Shown here in pieces: positions 1-9,976 of a DNA stretch of 64,000 nucleotides. Below the pieces are notes generated by a model. The model saw nothing but the letters and a program-made list of their open reading frames with translations. It was not told where the DNA came from and ran no database searches. Source of the DNA: Mytilus galloprovincialis (taxonomy: Eukaryota; Mollusca; Bivalvia; Mytilida; Mytilidae). The position numbers were made by a program, and so were the translations under genes. The stretch is taken from contig NC_134845.1 in the NCBI RefSeq assembly GCF_965363235.1, positions 66,617,261 through 66,681,260 on the forward strand. Reading direction: 5' to 3'. The first letter of the stretch is position 1; each line of letters starts with the position of its first letter.

Positions 1-597
1 TATACTTATTGCACATATTGTTATATCTGTTCTGCTAATTTTTGAATTTAATATATTAAAAAAAAAATATAGTTGTTCATTGCATATGTTGATAGAGGAA
101 ATAAATTAAATAAATAAATGAATGTGTACAAAGTTTTAAATTAATGTTGCCTAAACATCATGGTGATCAAAAATATAACCACATACTGTCCGCTCAGACA
201 GATTGACGTATGTACGAACACCGTAAAGTGTAATGTATCGATGTATTTACCATGATATATTCGGAGCATGCGTGAAGAACCAACACAGAGAATTAGTTTT
301 AATTGTAAAAAAGGAGATATTGTACTCTAGTCATGACCGTATTTTAAAAAAAAATTCCAGAATGTAAAATGGAATACACTTCATCTTAAATATAAGAAAG
401 GATACATAAACAGTATCCATTCATTTATCCCCAACACATAACTATGTCAATATAAACAATTTTTAAATAATGATTTATTTGTTCAGAAGCAAATGTATAT
501 AATGAGATCATGTACTAATGACAATGATATAACGATTTGTATATACCATTGGCATTACAGGACACAGACACGCTCGGTGTTCATACATTTTAGGATT
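1..597. other. AT-rich sequence, nothing recognised
   Basis: No coding or repeat signature could be supported here. The open frame that runs into the downstream reverse transcriptase fragment from about 493 has no recognisable residues before about 598, so the retroelement copy seems to start near there. Confidence 0.4.
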
Positions 598-1625
598 AAA
601 CAGACATTTACGATATATCCTGATATATCCTACTTTGTAAAGGATCACTCTGATTCAAACAAAAAATTCTCTGAAACTGACATTAGAAGGATGCTTGATT
701 TCTTGATTGACAACATATTTGTTTCGTTTGGAGGACGTGTTTTTCACCAGACTATCGGCATTCCAATGGGGACGAATTGTGCCCCTCTTCTTGCCGACTT
801 GTTTCTTTATTATTATGAGGCTGACTTCATGCAGGAATTTCTTAGAAAGAAAGATATGAAGTTAGCAATATCCTTTAACTCTACTTTCCGCTATATAGAA
901 TGATAGATGATGTTCTTTCACTAAATAATTCAAAATTTGGTGACTATGTCGAACGCATCTATCCCATTGAACTAGAGATAAAGAATACCACAGATACAGT
1001 TAAGTCGGCCTCATATCTCTACTTACATCTAGAAATTGACAATGAGGGTCGATTGAAAACAAAACTTTACGTAGCAACATTCCAGCAGCACCTGCATACG
1101 GTGTATATATCTCCCAATTGATACGATATTCCAGTGTTTGCATTTCCTATCATGATTTTTTTGATAGAGGGTTGTTAATCACAGGGAAGCTATTAAATCA
1201 AGAGTTCCAAATGGTGAAGTTGAAATCATCTCTTCGTAAATTTTACGGACGCCATTACGAGTTGGTTGACCGTTATGGAATAACCGTTTCACAAATGATA
1301 TCGGATATGTTCCTTACGTCGTAACTTCAATCCCCTTCCCTTTCATAAATGTGACCTACCGAATTAGACTATTTACCAGATTTGTTATCTCATAAGCAAC
1401 ACGACGGGTGCCACATGTGGAGCAGGATCTGCTTACCTTTCCGGAGCATCTGAGATCACTAGTTTTTGGTGGGGTTCGTGTTGTTTATTCTTTAGTTTTC
1501 TATGTTGTGTCATGTGTACTATTGTTTGTCTGTTTGTCCTTTTCATTTTTAGCCATGGCGTTATCAGTTTATTTTTGATTTATGAGTTTGACTGTCCCTC
1601 TGGTATCTTTTGTCCCCCTTTTACC
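598..1625 (+). mobile_element. Penelope-like element fragment, copy 1 (RT C-terminal half plus 3' tail)
   Basis: Three short frames give consecutive parts of a reverse transcriptase. The first (to 903) carries IGIPMGTNCAPLLADLFLY, the palm motif region seen in Penelope-like RTs. The second starts at the catalytic YIDD, which is broken by a short insertion that creates stops at about 899-905. The third (1118-1324) holds the thumb region after an internal deletion near 1070. Non-coding 3' tail follows to about 1625, ending in the TTTGGTATC-type motif shared with the copy ending near 17785. The copy is 5' truncated and dead. No GIY-YIG endonuclease is visible. The Penelope assignment rests on RT motifs only. 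It lies beyond the last exon of the host gene, in antisense orientation. Confidence 0.75.
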
Positions 1626-2032
1626 AAATGATGTTACCATATGGAAGCATTTCGCTATGCTGTTTGACAAGATCGAATGTTTATAATCTTAACAATATGC
1701 TAGTATCTCTTTCATCTAAACAATGTCATCAGTAGCTGATGAACTTCATTTTCGTAAAACAATATGTATATATAATATATATCTATACAAGTCTTAATTG
1801 AAAACTACGTTCAAATTTATGATTGCGTTGGATAAAAACTGCAATGTGTGCATGTAAAACAAATTTCGTTGTAGAAGGGTCTAAATACAGCACAAACAAC
1901 ATTTTCCAAAAAGACCCAAAAAGTTAAAAAAGTATATTTAAACAAAATGCATTTGACTAACAGGTCGAACAACTGATGTTCTTTAAGCCACAAACATAAC
2001 ATTGCATAAGGTGACAAAATATATTTGGAACA

Positions 2033-2076
2033 CTAGATCCGGATTTCGCCAATAAATGTCTCTTCAGTGATGTTAT
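2033..2076 (-). CDS. Candidate terminal exon of the receptor gene
   Basis: After an AG at 2078-2077 the frame carried over from exon 3852-3947 reads 14 codons (one completed across the junction), including NITEETFIGEIRI, and then TAG at 2035-2033. The upstream pyrimidine tract is poor. A second AG 18 nt further on would keep the same frame and stop. A 15-nt phase-compatible microexon at 3310-3324 (acceptor TTTTCATTACAG, donor GTATGT) could lie in between. This is the least certain exon of the model. Confidence 0.4.
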
Positions 2077-2289
2077 CTATATCCAGGTATGTGGCTTAAC
2101 TTATAAATTTGACACCTTTAGAAAGATAATGACTTGTTAGAGTATTTGAAACGAAGAATGTAAAGGAATTGTCTAATTTATGAAAATATTTAAAGTAAAC
2201 CACAGATATGAAATTTATATGACAACCATTTGAATGACTTATACTTTGAAGTCTTGTCTCCAATTATATTTGAAATGTTATGTTATAAT

Positions 2290-2950
2290 AACATGTATAT
2301 CGTAAAAACGCGAAAAGGCGAAATCGCGAAGTCGAAAACGCGAAATCGCAAAAACGCAAAAAAGCGAAGTCAAAATCGCGAAGTCGCGCTTTCGCAAACG
2401 CGAAAAGGCGAAGTCGAAAAGTAGAAACGCGAAGTCGGAAAGTCGAAACGATTTCTACTTCGCGTTTTAATCGTTTTCGGCCTATAGAATATGAAAAGCG
2501 AAAACGGGAAAACCATAGTAAACTGATATTTAAAGTTTGTCAATCAAGCATCATTATATGATTTCAAGAAGCGAAAATCTGAACGAAAAGTGGTGTTATC
2601 ATATCAGAAAAAATAAGGACAGCTCATTACTGATAAGTTTGGATTAATCTCTTAAATGCGAACAAAGGCGAAGTATAAAACGCGAAGTCGAAAAGTCGCA
2701 AACGCGAAAACACGAAGTCAAAAACGCGAAACCAATTTCAACTTCGCATTTTCGATTTCGCGATTTCGCGTTTTCGCGTGTTCGCCCTATAGAATATGAA
2801 AAGAGAAAACGTGAAATGGCCTTAATTGGCCACCATAGTAAACTGATATTTAAAGTTTGTCAATCAAACATCATTATATGATTTCAAGAAGCGGAAATTT
2901 GAACGAAAAGTGGTGTTATCATAATAAAAAAATGACAGCTCATTACTGGT
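2290..2950. repeat. Two tandem copies of a CGCGAAAA-type hairpin repeat
   Basis: Two related units (about 2300-2640 and 2655-2950) each start with degenerate, closely spaced CGCGAAAA and GAAGTCG motifs. These are followed by their inverted form (TTTCGCGTTTTCGCG-like), so each unit can fold into a long hairpin. A shared non-repetitive part then begins CCTATAGAATATGAAAAG (2481 and 2786) and runs to the GTGGTGTTATCAT segment. The second unit carries an extra 15-nt piece containing TGGCCTTAATTGGCC. No coding signal is present. It looks like a non-autonomous fold-back or MITE-type element in the flank of the receptor gene's last exon. Confidence 0.7.
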
Positions 2951-3851
2951 AAGTTTTGCTTATGAATTATAAAAACAACGATTAACTATAGGAGAAACAC
3001 ATATGTACAGCACACAAATAAGCATGTTACAAGTAGTCCCAAACTTTATAAAGTTATACACGCGCAACATGTTAAATGTCTATGTATTTAAGGTACACTC
3101 TACATTTGAGCATGTATGATTTTATACAAGATGTAAATTTGAAATAAAGGTTTCGTCTTCAAGGTGGTTTTCAAAATTTTGATACATTGTTGTATCTGAA
3201 AATCTTTACATTGTTCTTCTAAGGTTATGTTATACATGTTTATTTTAAACTATAGCTGAAACAAAAGAGGATTGCATATTCGTCAGCCATGCATAGCTAA
3301 ACAACATACATATGTAGGTAGTTTCTGTAATGAAAATTACTTCTTTTATAAAGATTACTTCCAGATTTCTTGATCTTAAAGCTTAATTGCAAATATTCAA
3401 AACTGGACGATGTTTGAATTTTCGAAAGAGTCATGAAGATATGACCAAGGGACTTTGGCCTTTAACAATAGTAGACTTCGGTAAACTTCGTTCAATGGAA
3501 TTCGAAGCTAAGCTTCTTATTTGTCTATAAAAGTTTAATAACTTCAATGGATAATTAAGTATTGAATACATATTATTGAAATGAGTTTTCTTTTCCTAGA
3601 AAGCCAATGTAGTTATGAAGTTTGCCAAAAACCTCAAAACTATATCCATATCGTAAGTTTATCAAGCATTACATTATATTCATATTGTCTTCTACAATCA
3701 ATACGAAATCAAAGTAGAAGATTACCACACAAATGATTTGCAAAACCAACGTTTTGTAATGTTGAACAATATAAAAGATAATGTTGCTATTATAAAATTA
3801 ACAATATTATTTGTTACCATGAATGATGAATTTTCAGAGAGAAAAGATTAC
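2951..3851. other. Intronic sequence, nothing recognised
   Basis: AT-rich sequence between the candidate last exon and the 3852-3947 exon. The only item noted is the possible 15-nt microexon at 3310-3324. Confidence 0.4.
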
Positions 3852-3947
3852 CTCCACTGTATACAGTGCTGCGAGTTTCTCCTGGCAACGTAAGACGTGT
3901 GACTGATTGTTCCAATGTAAATGGACTGTCATGTTGGTTCGTACTTT
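3852..3947 (-). CDS. Receptor gene exon: cytoplasmic tail, 32 codons
   Basis: The acceptor TTTTTTTAAAG precedes 3947 and the donor GAG|GTAATC follows 3852. The 96-nt exon is phase 1-1, so it could be skipped without a frameshift. It encodes a polar Ser/Thr-rich stretch including STNQHDSPFTLEQSVTRL and ending around RSTVYSG. There is a tyrosine in TVYSG. No known domain is recognised. It follows the two related tail exons at 7223-7288 and 6235-6297. Confidence 0.65.
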
Positions 3948-4485
3948 CTTTAAAAAAAGGACAATTAATCAGTATTAGTGTAAAAATGCATAACAACCAT
4001 TGCAATATACTAGTGTCTTAATGGTCATTCAACATGTGACACGTCGTCATTTTTTTTCTCTAAATGGCAATGGTGCATAATTGTCTGGAAAGACAACGAA
4101 AAAAATGTGAGACAATTATCCATCCAACTTCTTTTAACAATGTGGTAAAATTATTAACTTATACCAGTTTGTGCCAAACTTGTTTATGGTTTGTCTGACC
4201 GATTCAGAAATATGACCTTTCTACTATATTTTCCACTAAAAAATCTAAACATTGCTGTCTGACCGAATGATTTGGTGTCCAACTGTTTGTCGGTCAACAT
4301 TCAACAATCAACAACACTCATGCCTACAGTGGTTTTTAAAAGGGCGAAGGAACCTGGACATTCCACAATACCAAAATGTAAGTACGAAAAAAATGGCCTG
4401 ATTTGAGCTTTATCAATTAAAAAAGGAAAACAAACTCTATTGATATGTCAAAGTGTGTGTTTCTATGTCATTATGTTCTGATGTT

Positions 4486-4785
4486 AAAACCAGCTGCATT
4501 TATTCGCACCTGTCCTAAGTTAGGAAGCTGATCATACTTGGTTGTCGTATGTTGATGTTGTTCATAAGTATTTCTCGTTTCACGTTTTTTTTTTATAGGA
4601 AATACAGTATGTTTGTGTGGTTACACTAGTCATTTATGGGACCATGCATAGCTTCCTGATCGCTGTGAGCCAAGTACAGTGTTATAGTCTGTACTTTTAC
4701 CAATATCGGTTTACTATTACAAATTGTGACTTTGATGTTTATTTGGCACTCAAACCACATATTCTTATTTTCAATTAAAGCAGAC
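4486..4785 (+). repeat. Bivalve-type dispersed repeat R3
   Basis: It begins near AAACCAGCTGCATTTATTCG, contains CACCTGTCCTAAGTTAGGAA and GTTCATAAGT, and ends with TTTGGCACTCAAACCACATA. The same order of blocks recurs at 17785-18040 and from 63778 to the window end. The terminal block is the reverse complement of part of the fragment at 30085-30165. It looks like the 3' tail of a retroelement family rather than a gene. Confidence 0.6.
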
Positions 4786-4889
4786 AGCAACCACTGGACA
4801 AGATGTGCCTTGCCTAAAAAGATGCAAGTAACTTATACAAAATATAAATACATGGTGATATTCTTCATTTAAAAAAAATAGAATCTATT

Positions 4890-5085
4890 TTTAATAAAAT
4901 CAAGCAAAATTTGGACCACAATTTGGACCATTTTGAAAATTGGGCCTAAAATCAAAATCTAAATACATGTTTAGTTTAAGCAAATTAAAGGACCCCAACA
5001 ATTCAATTAATTTAGAAAAACTTAGTTTATGTTTGGGCATTTTGAATCTTAATGTAAACAACTTTCGGATCCTTATTCAAAATAC
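4890..5085 (+). repeat. Partial R1 repeat
   Basis: Contains the R1 signature blocks TTTGGACCA, GGGCCTAAAATCAAAATCTA and AAAGGACCCCAACAATTCAA, seen in full in the copies at 10853-11745 and 24055-25545. Confidence 0.6.
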
Positions 5086-6234
5086 ACGGTTAAATGCGCT
5101 TTTTTTTTAAGAAGTCCGATAACTATTTTTTTTTCTTGATATAAAATAAAGTTTATTCGGCATATTACAGAAACGAAAAATTGCATCGTTAAGGAAATCA
5201 AATAGGTTGTATTTGGACTCTTTATATACGGGGCTTAGAATAAAAAAAAACTTTAAAAACACGTTAAGATTCAGCATATTGAACAAATGTTGAAGAAACG
5301 CGTGAATTCAAGACTTTGAATTAAACACCGTTGACAAATGAAAAGAAATAAGCAGTTATACAAAGTGTTAGAAAGTATGGATGTTGGGCCAATTCATAAA
5401 CTATAAGACCCATAACCCCCAAAATCAACCCCCATTACTTTTCAGGTATGAAACAATGTAGTTTATTTCAAATGAGATTCATAGACTTATACTCAAATTA
5501 ATAAAAATAAATACTTAAATGGATAAAGTATCTTTTATTTTAATTATATTATATAAATTAAATACATTTTTGGGGTGTAGTTGAAGGATTACTCTTATAT
5601 GATAAGTAATGTATCTGAATTGTAATCAATATATGAACCTTTTAAAACAGTCTCATAAAAGTAAGAGGGGATAGTGACAAAAATATTATAATTCATAAAA
5701 AGAGCGAAAAAAACCAAACCTGTATGTATTCCTGAAACTAATAACTTCAGCTCCTGTAACTATTTTGCACAATAGATAACTGTAAATTACTGTTTTGAAT
5801 TCATTTTTTGCAATGTGTTTATATCATAGTTGTTTTTGAAATAGCCTGTAAACAAAACCTTAAATTTTTTTTCAACTTTTTCTAAATTTGTAATGCCCTC
5901 TTAGATTTACAAACTTCAATGAACATACAACCTAAAATTATTGTAGAAAAACTATTTCAACATAATTGAAAATTGACCAAAAAATCAGATTGTGCCTCAT
6001 TTACTTTGAATTTACTATGAAATAGATTTTAGTTTAAAAAAGCTGTATAAAATAGTTTATATATTGATTAAAAAAATCTAAAAGTATTAGATATTTCAGA
6101 CTTATATATACACAAGTTCTTCATTTTCGTTACATGCCTGTTTCAGTCGAAAACATATTTCATTAAGTGACTCATAGTGTTTTTTTGTCGGTATTATCAT
6201 TGTTAATGCGGTAAAAATAAAAAATAAAACACAC
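5086..6234. other. Intronic AT-rich sequence, nothing recognised
   Basis: No coding, repeat or RNA signal could be supported between the partial R1 copy and the 6235-6297 exon. Confidence 0.4.
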
Positions 6235-6297
6235 CTGTTATACTTCTCTTCTCGTTGTAAGTGTCGTTTGAACTTTCTTCTTGTAGGTCTTGTATAC
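6235..6297 (-). CDS. Receptor gene exon: cytoplasmic tail, related to exon 7223-7288
   Basis: The acceptor TTAAATGATTTACAG lies just above 6297 and the donor ACAG|GTGTGTTTTAT just below 6235. The 63-nt phase 1-1 exon encodes IQDLQEESSNDTYNEKRSIT. The sequence and the first ten intron bases are clearly related to exon 7223-7288 (shared GACC, GAAGAA and GTTCAAA blocks and the same GTGTGTTTTAT donor). The two therefore look like a tandem exon duplication. A tyrosine lies in the acidic context NDTYNEK. The partner is unknown. Confidence 0.7.
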
Positions 6298-7222
6298 CTG
6301 TAAATCATTTAACGGGAAATGTATCGTTGAAAAAGCAATCTTTTTACTTAAAGGTCTTAGAGGTTCAATACATATAGATCTTTCTATTAGGGACGCGACA
6401 TATTCCGAAGGGACAATCAAACTGAAAGTCGGAAATATTTTGATAAAGCCAACTTATATGTATATTGAGCAGACAAATGTCATTGTCAAACTATTCAAAC
6501 ATAGTTCAGCAAGAGAACATTCGTAAATGTTACTGTTTGTCCTTATTACTATGCTAATACAAAAAGAAATCTACGGACACAGAAAGTTTCTTTCTCGATG
6601 ATATTTTTAAACTACGTTTCATCCCTGACAGATAGTGTCCGAATAAAGAACATGCAGAGGAGGGATAAATATCCAACAAAAACAATAGAAGGGAAACTGC
6701 TTCTAATGTAAGTAAGGAATCTTACATAAGGTTATCTTTTTATACTTCATGATGATATAATTTAGTAGGTCATGATAGCTTCAATAGTAGGATGGTCATG
6801 TCAAAAAAATTTTTGAATTAATACAAAAGATAAAAACAAACATTAGATAAACTGATATAAAACAATTGAAAGGTCTCCCCTTTAATGTATGATATTTGTA
6901 ATGTACTCTTAACGACCTTTTGATTTTCATACGACAAGAATACCATATTAAACATGGTACACATTTTTTTTTCAATTCATGTAATGTCCCTATCTACTTC
7001 AATTTTCGTAATATTTAGTCAAACATATGACCGTGTTCAACTCTGTCATTTCTGAACATTTATCATGTTTAAGGTGCCTATATGTTTTGGACCTTACAAA
7101 TTAACAAACTGTAATATCTCTTAAGATAATCTAAGGGTTCAATATAAAGAATCAGTACTAAACGTGACGATTTATACTATGCTTTCATGCACCCAGGTGT
7201 CAATATTGTATATAAAACACAC

Positions 7223-7288
7223 CAGTTTCACGTATTTTCGCGTGGCCATATAATTCATTTGAACCTTCTTCTGGGTCTCTGTTTTCAC
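7223..7288 (-). CDS. Receptor gene exon: cytoplasmic tail
   Basis: The acceptor TAAATATTTTGCAG is directly above 7288 and the donor ACTG|GTGTGTTTTAT directly below 7223. The 66-nt phase 1-1 exon reads GENRDPEEGSNELYGHAKIR plus two residues. It is acidic then basic, with one tyrosine in NELYGH. It follows the transmembrane exons directly and is homologous to exon 6235-6297. No catalytic or adaptor domain is recognised. Confidence 0.7.
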
Positions 7289-8084
7289 CTGCAAAATATT
7301 TAACATCGAATGTGTCTTGCAATACAGAAATAAGACCATGACATGCCATTCAGATTGTATCATGTGTATTGTCCTTTAGTGTTGAATCCGTTTATAGTGT
7401 CAACTCAAATACAATCAGTAATTATGTGAAAGGTTATACATTCTTAAAATCTACTTCAGTTTTATCGACAAATCATTAAACGTCGTACTATTTCTACATC
7501 ATCTATAAAAAAATATCGGTATTTCAAATATAAATTTCAATAAAAAAAAAATATCACTTGGTACTATTTTACCCTTTTTTTTAATAAACTGGTACATGGC
7601 AATAAACGAAAAATGATAGAAAGACAATCATCAACCTACAAAAAACAAAACAATACATGATACTGTCATAAATCGTTAGCCATATCTCAACTATACCAAA
7701 CGTTAGGTGAAACAAACATTTGTAATGTCTACAACGCTACAATACTTGTACCAAAAATTACCGACTGTAAACACTTTATTTTTTTGTATTTTTTTTTAAC
7801 TTTTACCAATTTACCGATTGTGACAATCTTTTAAAGTTGTAATGAATACTTTTTGACTCTACCAACCTAAGGCTTTAAAAAGTTGTAATACACATTTAAC
7901 AACTGTGAAAACTCTAACAACGTTGTTACTCTTGTCCTCCAATTATTTCATCACATAATCTATAATTGTGTTTATAAAGAGATAGATTCCTTCTGGTATT
8001 AAATCATCAAGTTTGTATAATATATGATATTTATAAATTATACATGTTTTAAATTGTTTGAAGATGAAGAGGAAAGCCGTGGAT
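7289..8084. other. Intronic AT-rich sequence, nothing recognised
   Basis: Poly-A/T runs and no supportable coding or repeat feature. Confidence 0.35.
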
Positions 8085-8620
8085 ACATATGAGACCAGGG
8101 CCTTACAATAGTTGTACTGATAGTAATGCAACTTTACAGAAGATGTCATTGATCTATCAAAAGTAGTTTCTATCAAACTAACATCAACAGAAATCTTAAA
8201 ATTGAAACTTGGTAGTTGATTTAAAGTCACTGGACACTAGTTCAGAGGGAGAGGCCTTACAGTTATCGTCAAACTGATCTGTACTGATTCCAAGGCAACT
8301 TCAAACAAAACATCATTGATCTTTCTCAGGTAGTTTCTATCCAAATAACTTAGGCAAAAAACTTATCACTAATGATGGCGTTTTAATTTAAGGTCAGTGG
8401 ATCATTGCGTAGAGGGGGCAAGGCCAAATACTTGTGGTCAATCTGGTATGTACTGATAACAATGCATCTACATACAAAATATCAATGATACATCACAAGT
8501 AGTTTATATCAAACTAATTTAAGCAGAAAACTTAACAATGGTTGGACGTCCTCGTCGCAGCCACAGCCGACAAAGTACTCTCTATGTCTTGCTTCTTGCA
8601 GGGGAGGTAAAAATGCAAAA
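8085..8620 (+). mobile_element. Pearl/Helitron-like non-autonomous element with about 160-bp tandem repeats
   Basis: Three degenerate direct repeats begin near 8093, 8249 and 8416, 156 and 167 bp apart. Each contains a GGCC(T/A) start, a GTACTGAT block, a CATCA/ATCAATGAT block and GTAGTTT(C/A)TATC. The array ends with TTAACAATGGTTGGACGTCC, a CG-rich stretch and CTATGTCTTGCTTCTTGCAG. That layout matches my memory of bivalve Pearl-type elements, which are Helitron-related and carry a satellite core of about 160 bp. No helicase or Rep ORF is present. It sits in an intron of the receptor gene. Confidence 0.55.
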
Positions 8621-9621
8621 AAAATTTAAGAAAAAAAAACAATGTAGATACCAGGCTAACAATTTTGATTGCCCAAACGTACGCTTAGTCTTTAAACATG
8701 ACCAAAGACTTTCGATGATACTCGAATAAAAAAACAAATGTCAAATAAAGTATGATAATGACCCAGTATTTGTATGATCACTTCTGTATATCTATTTGAG
8801 CTTTAAGGAATAAAGAAAAAAACAATGGTGAAAAATCAAATTTCCTAAGATAACGCACGAGAGATAAGTTTACGATTTCTGTCTAGCTTACTTATTTCAG
8901 ATTTGTTTTATAGTTTACTCTATTAGAGGTCTAAGGTTAACTGCAAAAAGGCAATAAGTTGTTATAAAATTGAGCAAAAACTTTAAAAGGGAGTATTCTG
9001 GTAGTTTATGCATATGAAATAGTAAGTACATACATTTTAACATACTGAGCATTTGTCGATCGTTGTCGATGTCCTATATGTTTTATGGTTTCCAAATTTT
9101 TTAAAGATTTTTTGCATTCACTCTTTATCGCTTAGCCATGACAATCTATGTAGATACTAGAACATACATTACACCTAATTATGATTGCAATCGGACAAGT
9201 CGATTGTAAATATATTCATTTAAAATCGTTGGATGCACAACGTAAAACGTTCGACCGATGACGGGATACAATTGATCATAAGGTCTAAATAAAACAGACC
9301 AAATTCAATTCACGAAACTCAAATAATACATAATAATACTAAATTATATCATTTTAAAATATTTCTTTAACATTTTCAAATAACTCAATGTAGGATAAAT
9401 CAAAATTCATATATAAGGATATCTGCTAGTTGTCTACTTATGTATTTCGTAGCATTCATTTTTCTCTCCATTTTAAAGCCTTTACGATCCCTTTTTTTTG
9501 TTCACTCGATGAAATAGCTGGAATATAATTTTCTTTTGTTAGTATAATGCAAGTACACATAAAAATCAAGATAAGATGTTTGCTGGTTTTCGTTGCTTAT
9601 ACGTTACACATTTAAACTTAC
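8621..9621. other. Intronic sequence, nothing recognised
   Basis: AT-rich, with no repeat shared with other parts of the window and no coding signal. Confidence 0.35.
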
Positions 9622-9654
9622 CACAGGTAAACCATATAATATAGACAACAAATC
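9622..9654 (-). CDS. Receptor gene exon: second part of transmembrane helix
   Basis: The acceptor CACTTGTTTCAG and donor GTG|GTAAGTTT flank a 33-nt phase 1-1 exon encoding FVVYIIWFTC. Joined to the exon at 12817-12885 it extends one hydrophobic run of about 25 residues, so a single helix is split by an intron of 2.9 kb. Its small size and precise phase fit support it. The cytoplasmic exons follow. Confidence 0.7.
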
Positions 9655-9976
9655 CTGAAACAAGTGATTCATTTAACAATAAACTCTTCATAAATAAAAG
9701 AATCGACATATGCATTTAATCAAATTCGATCAGTATCTAATCTATTTGGTTTACCTAAATTGTTCTAATTTTCCATTGAAACGAAACAACGGTAGATTGT
9801 AAAGACACGTAAGAAATTATGTGACTCACGTCGCGTAGGTTGCGAGAAAACTAAATATCTAATTACTAGGATATTTTTAAGATGAAAACAAACATTATTT
9901 TAATGATAGCTTTATATAGCTATATATATATATAGAAATATGTTTAAAAAAATACATTGAAATTGATCTGCTTTCT

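Noticed and set aside
8538..8729. 63-codon frame starting VGRPRRSHSRQSTLY
   Set aside because: It begins in the CG-rich tail of the Pearl-like element and is low complexity after residue 30.
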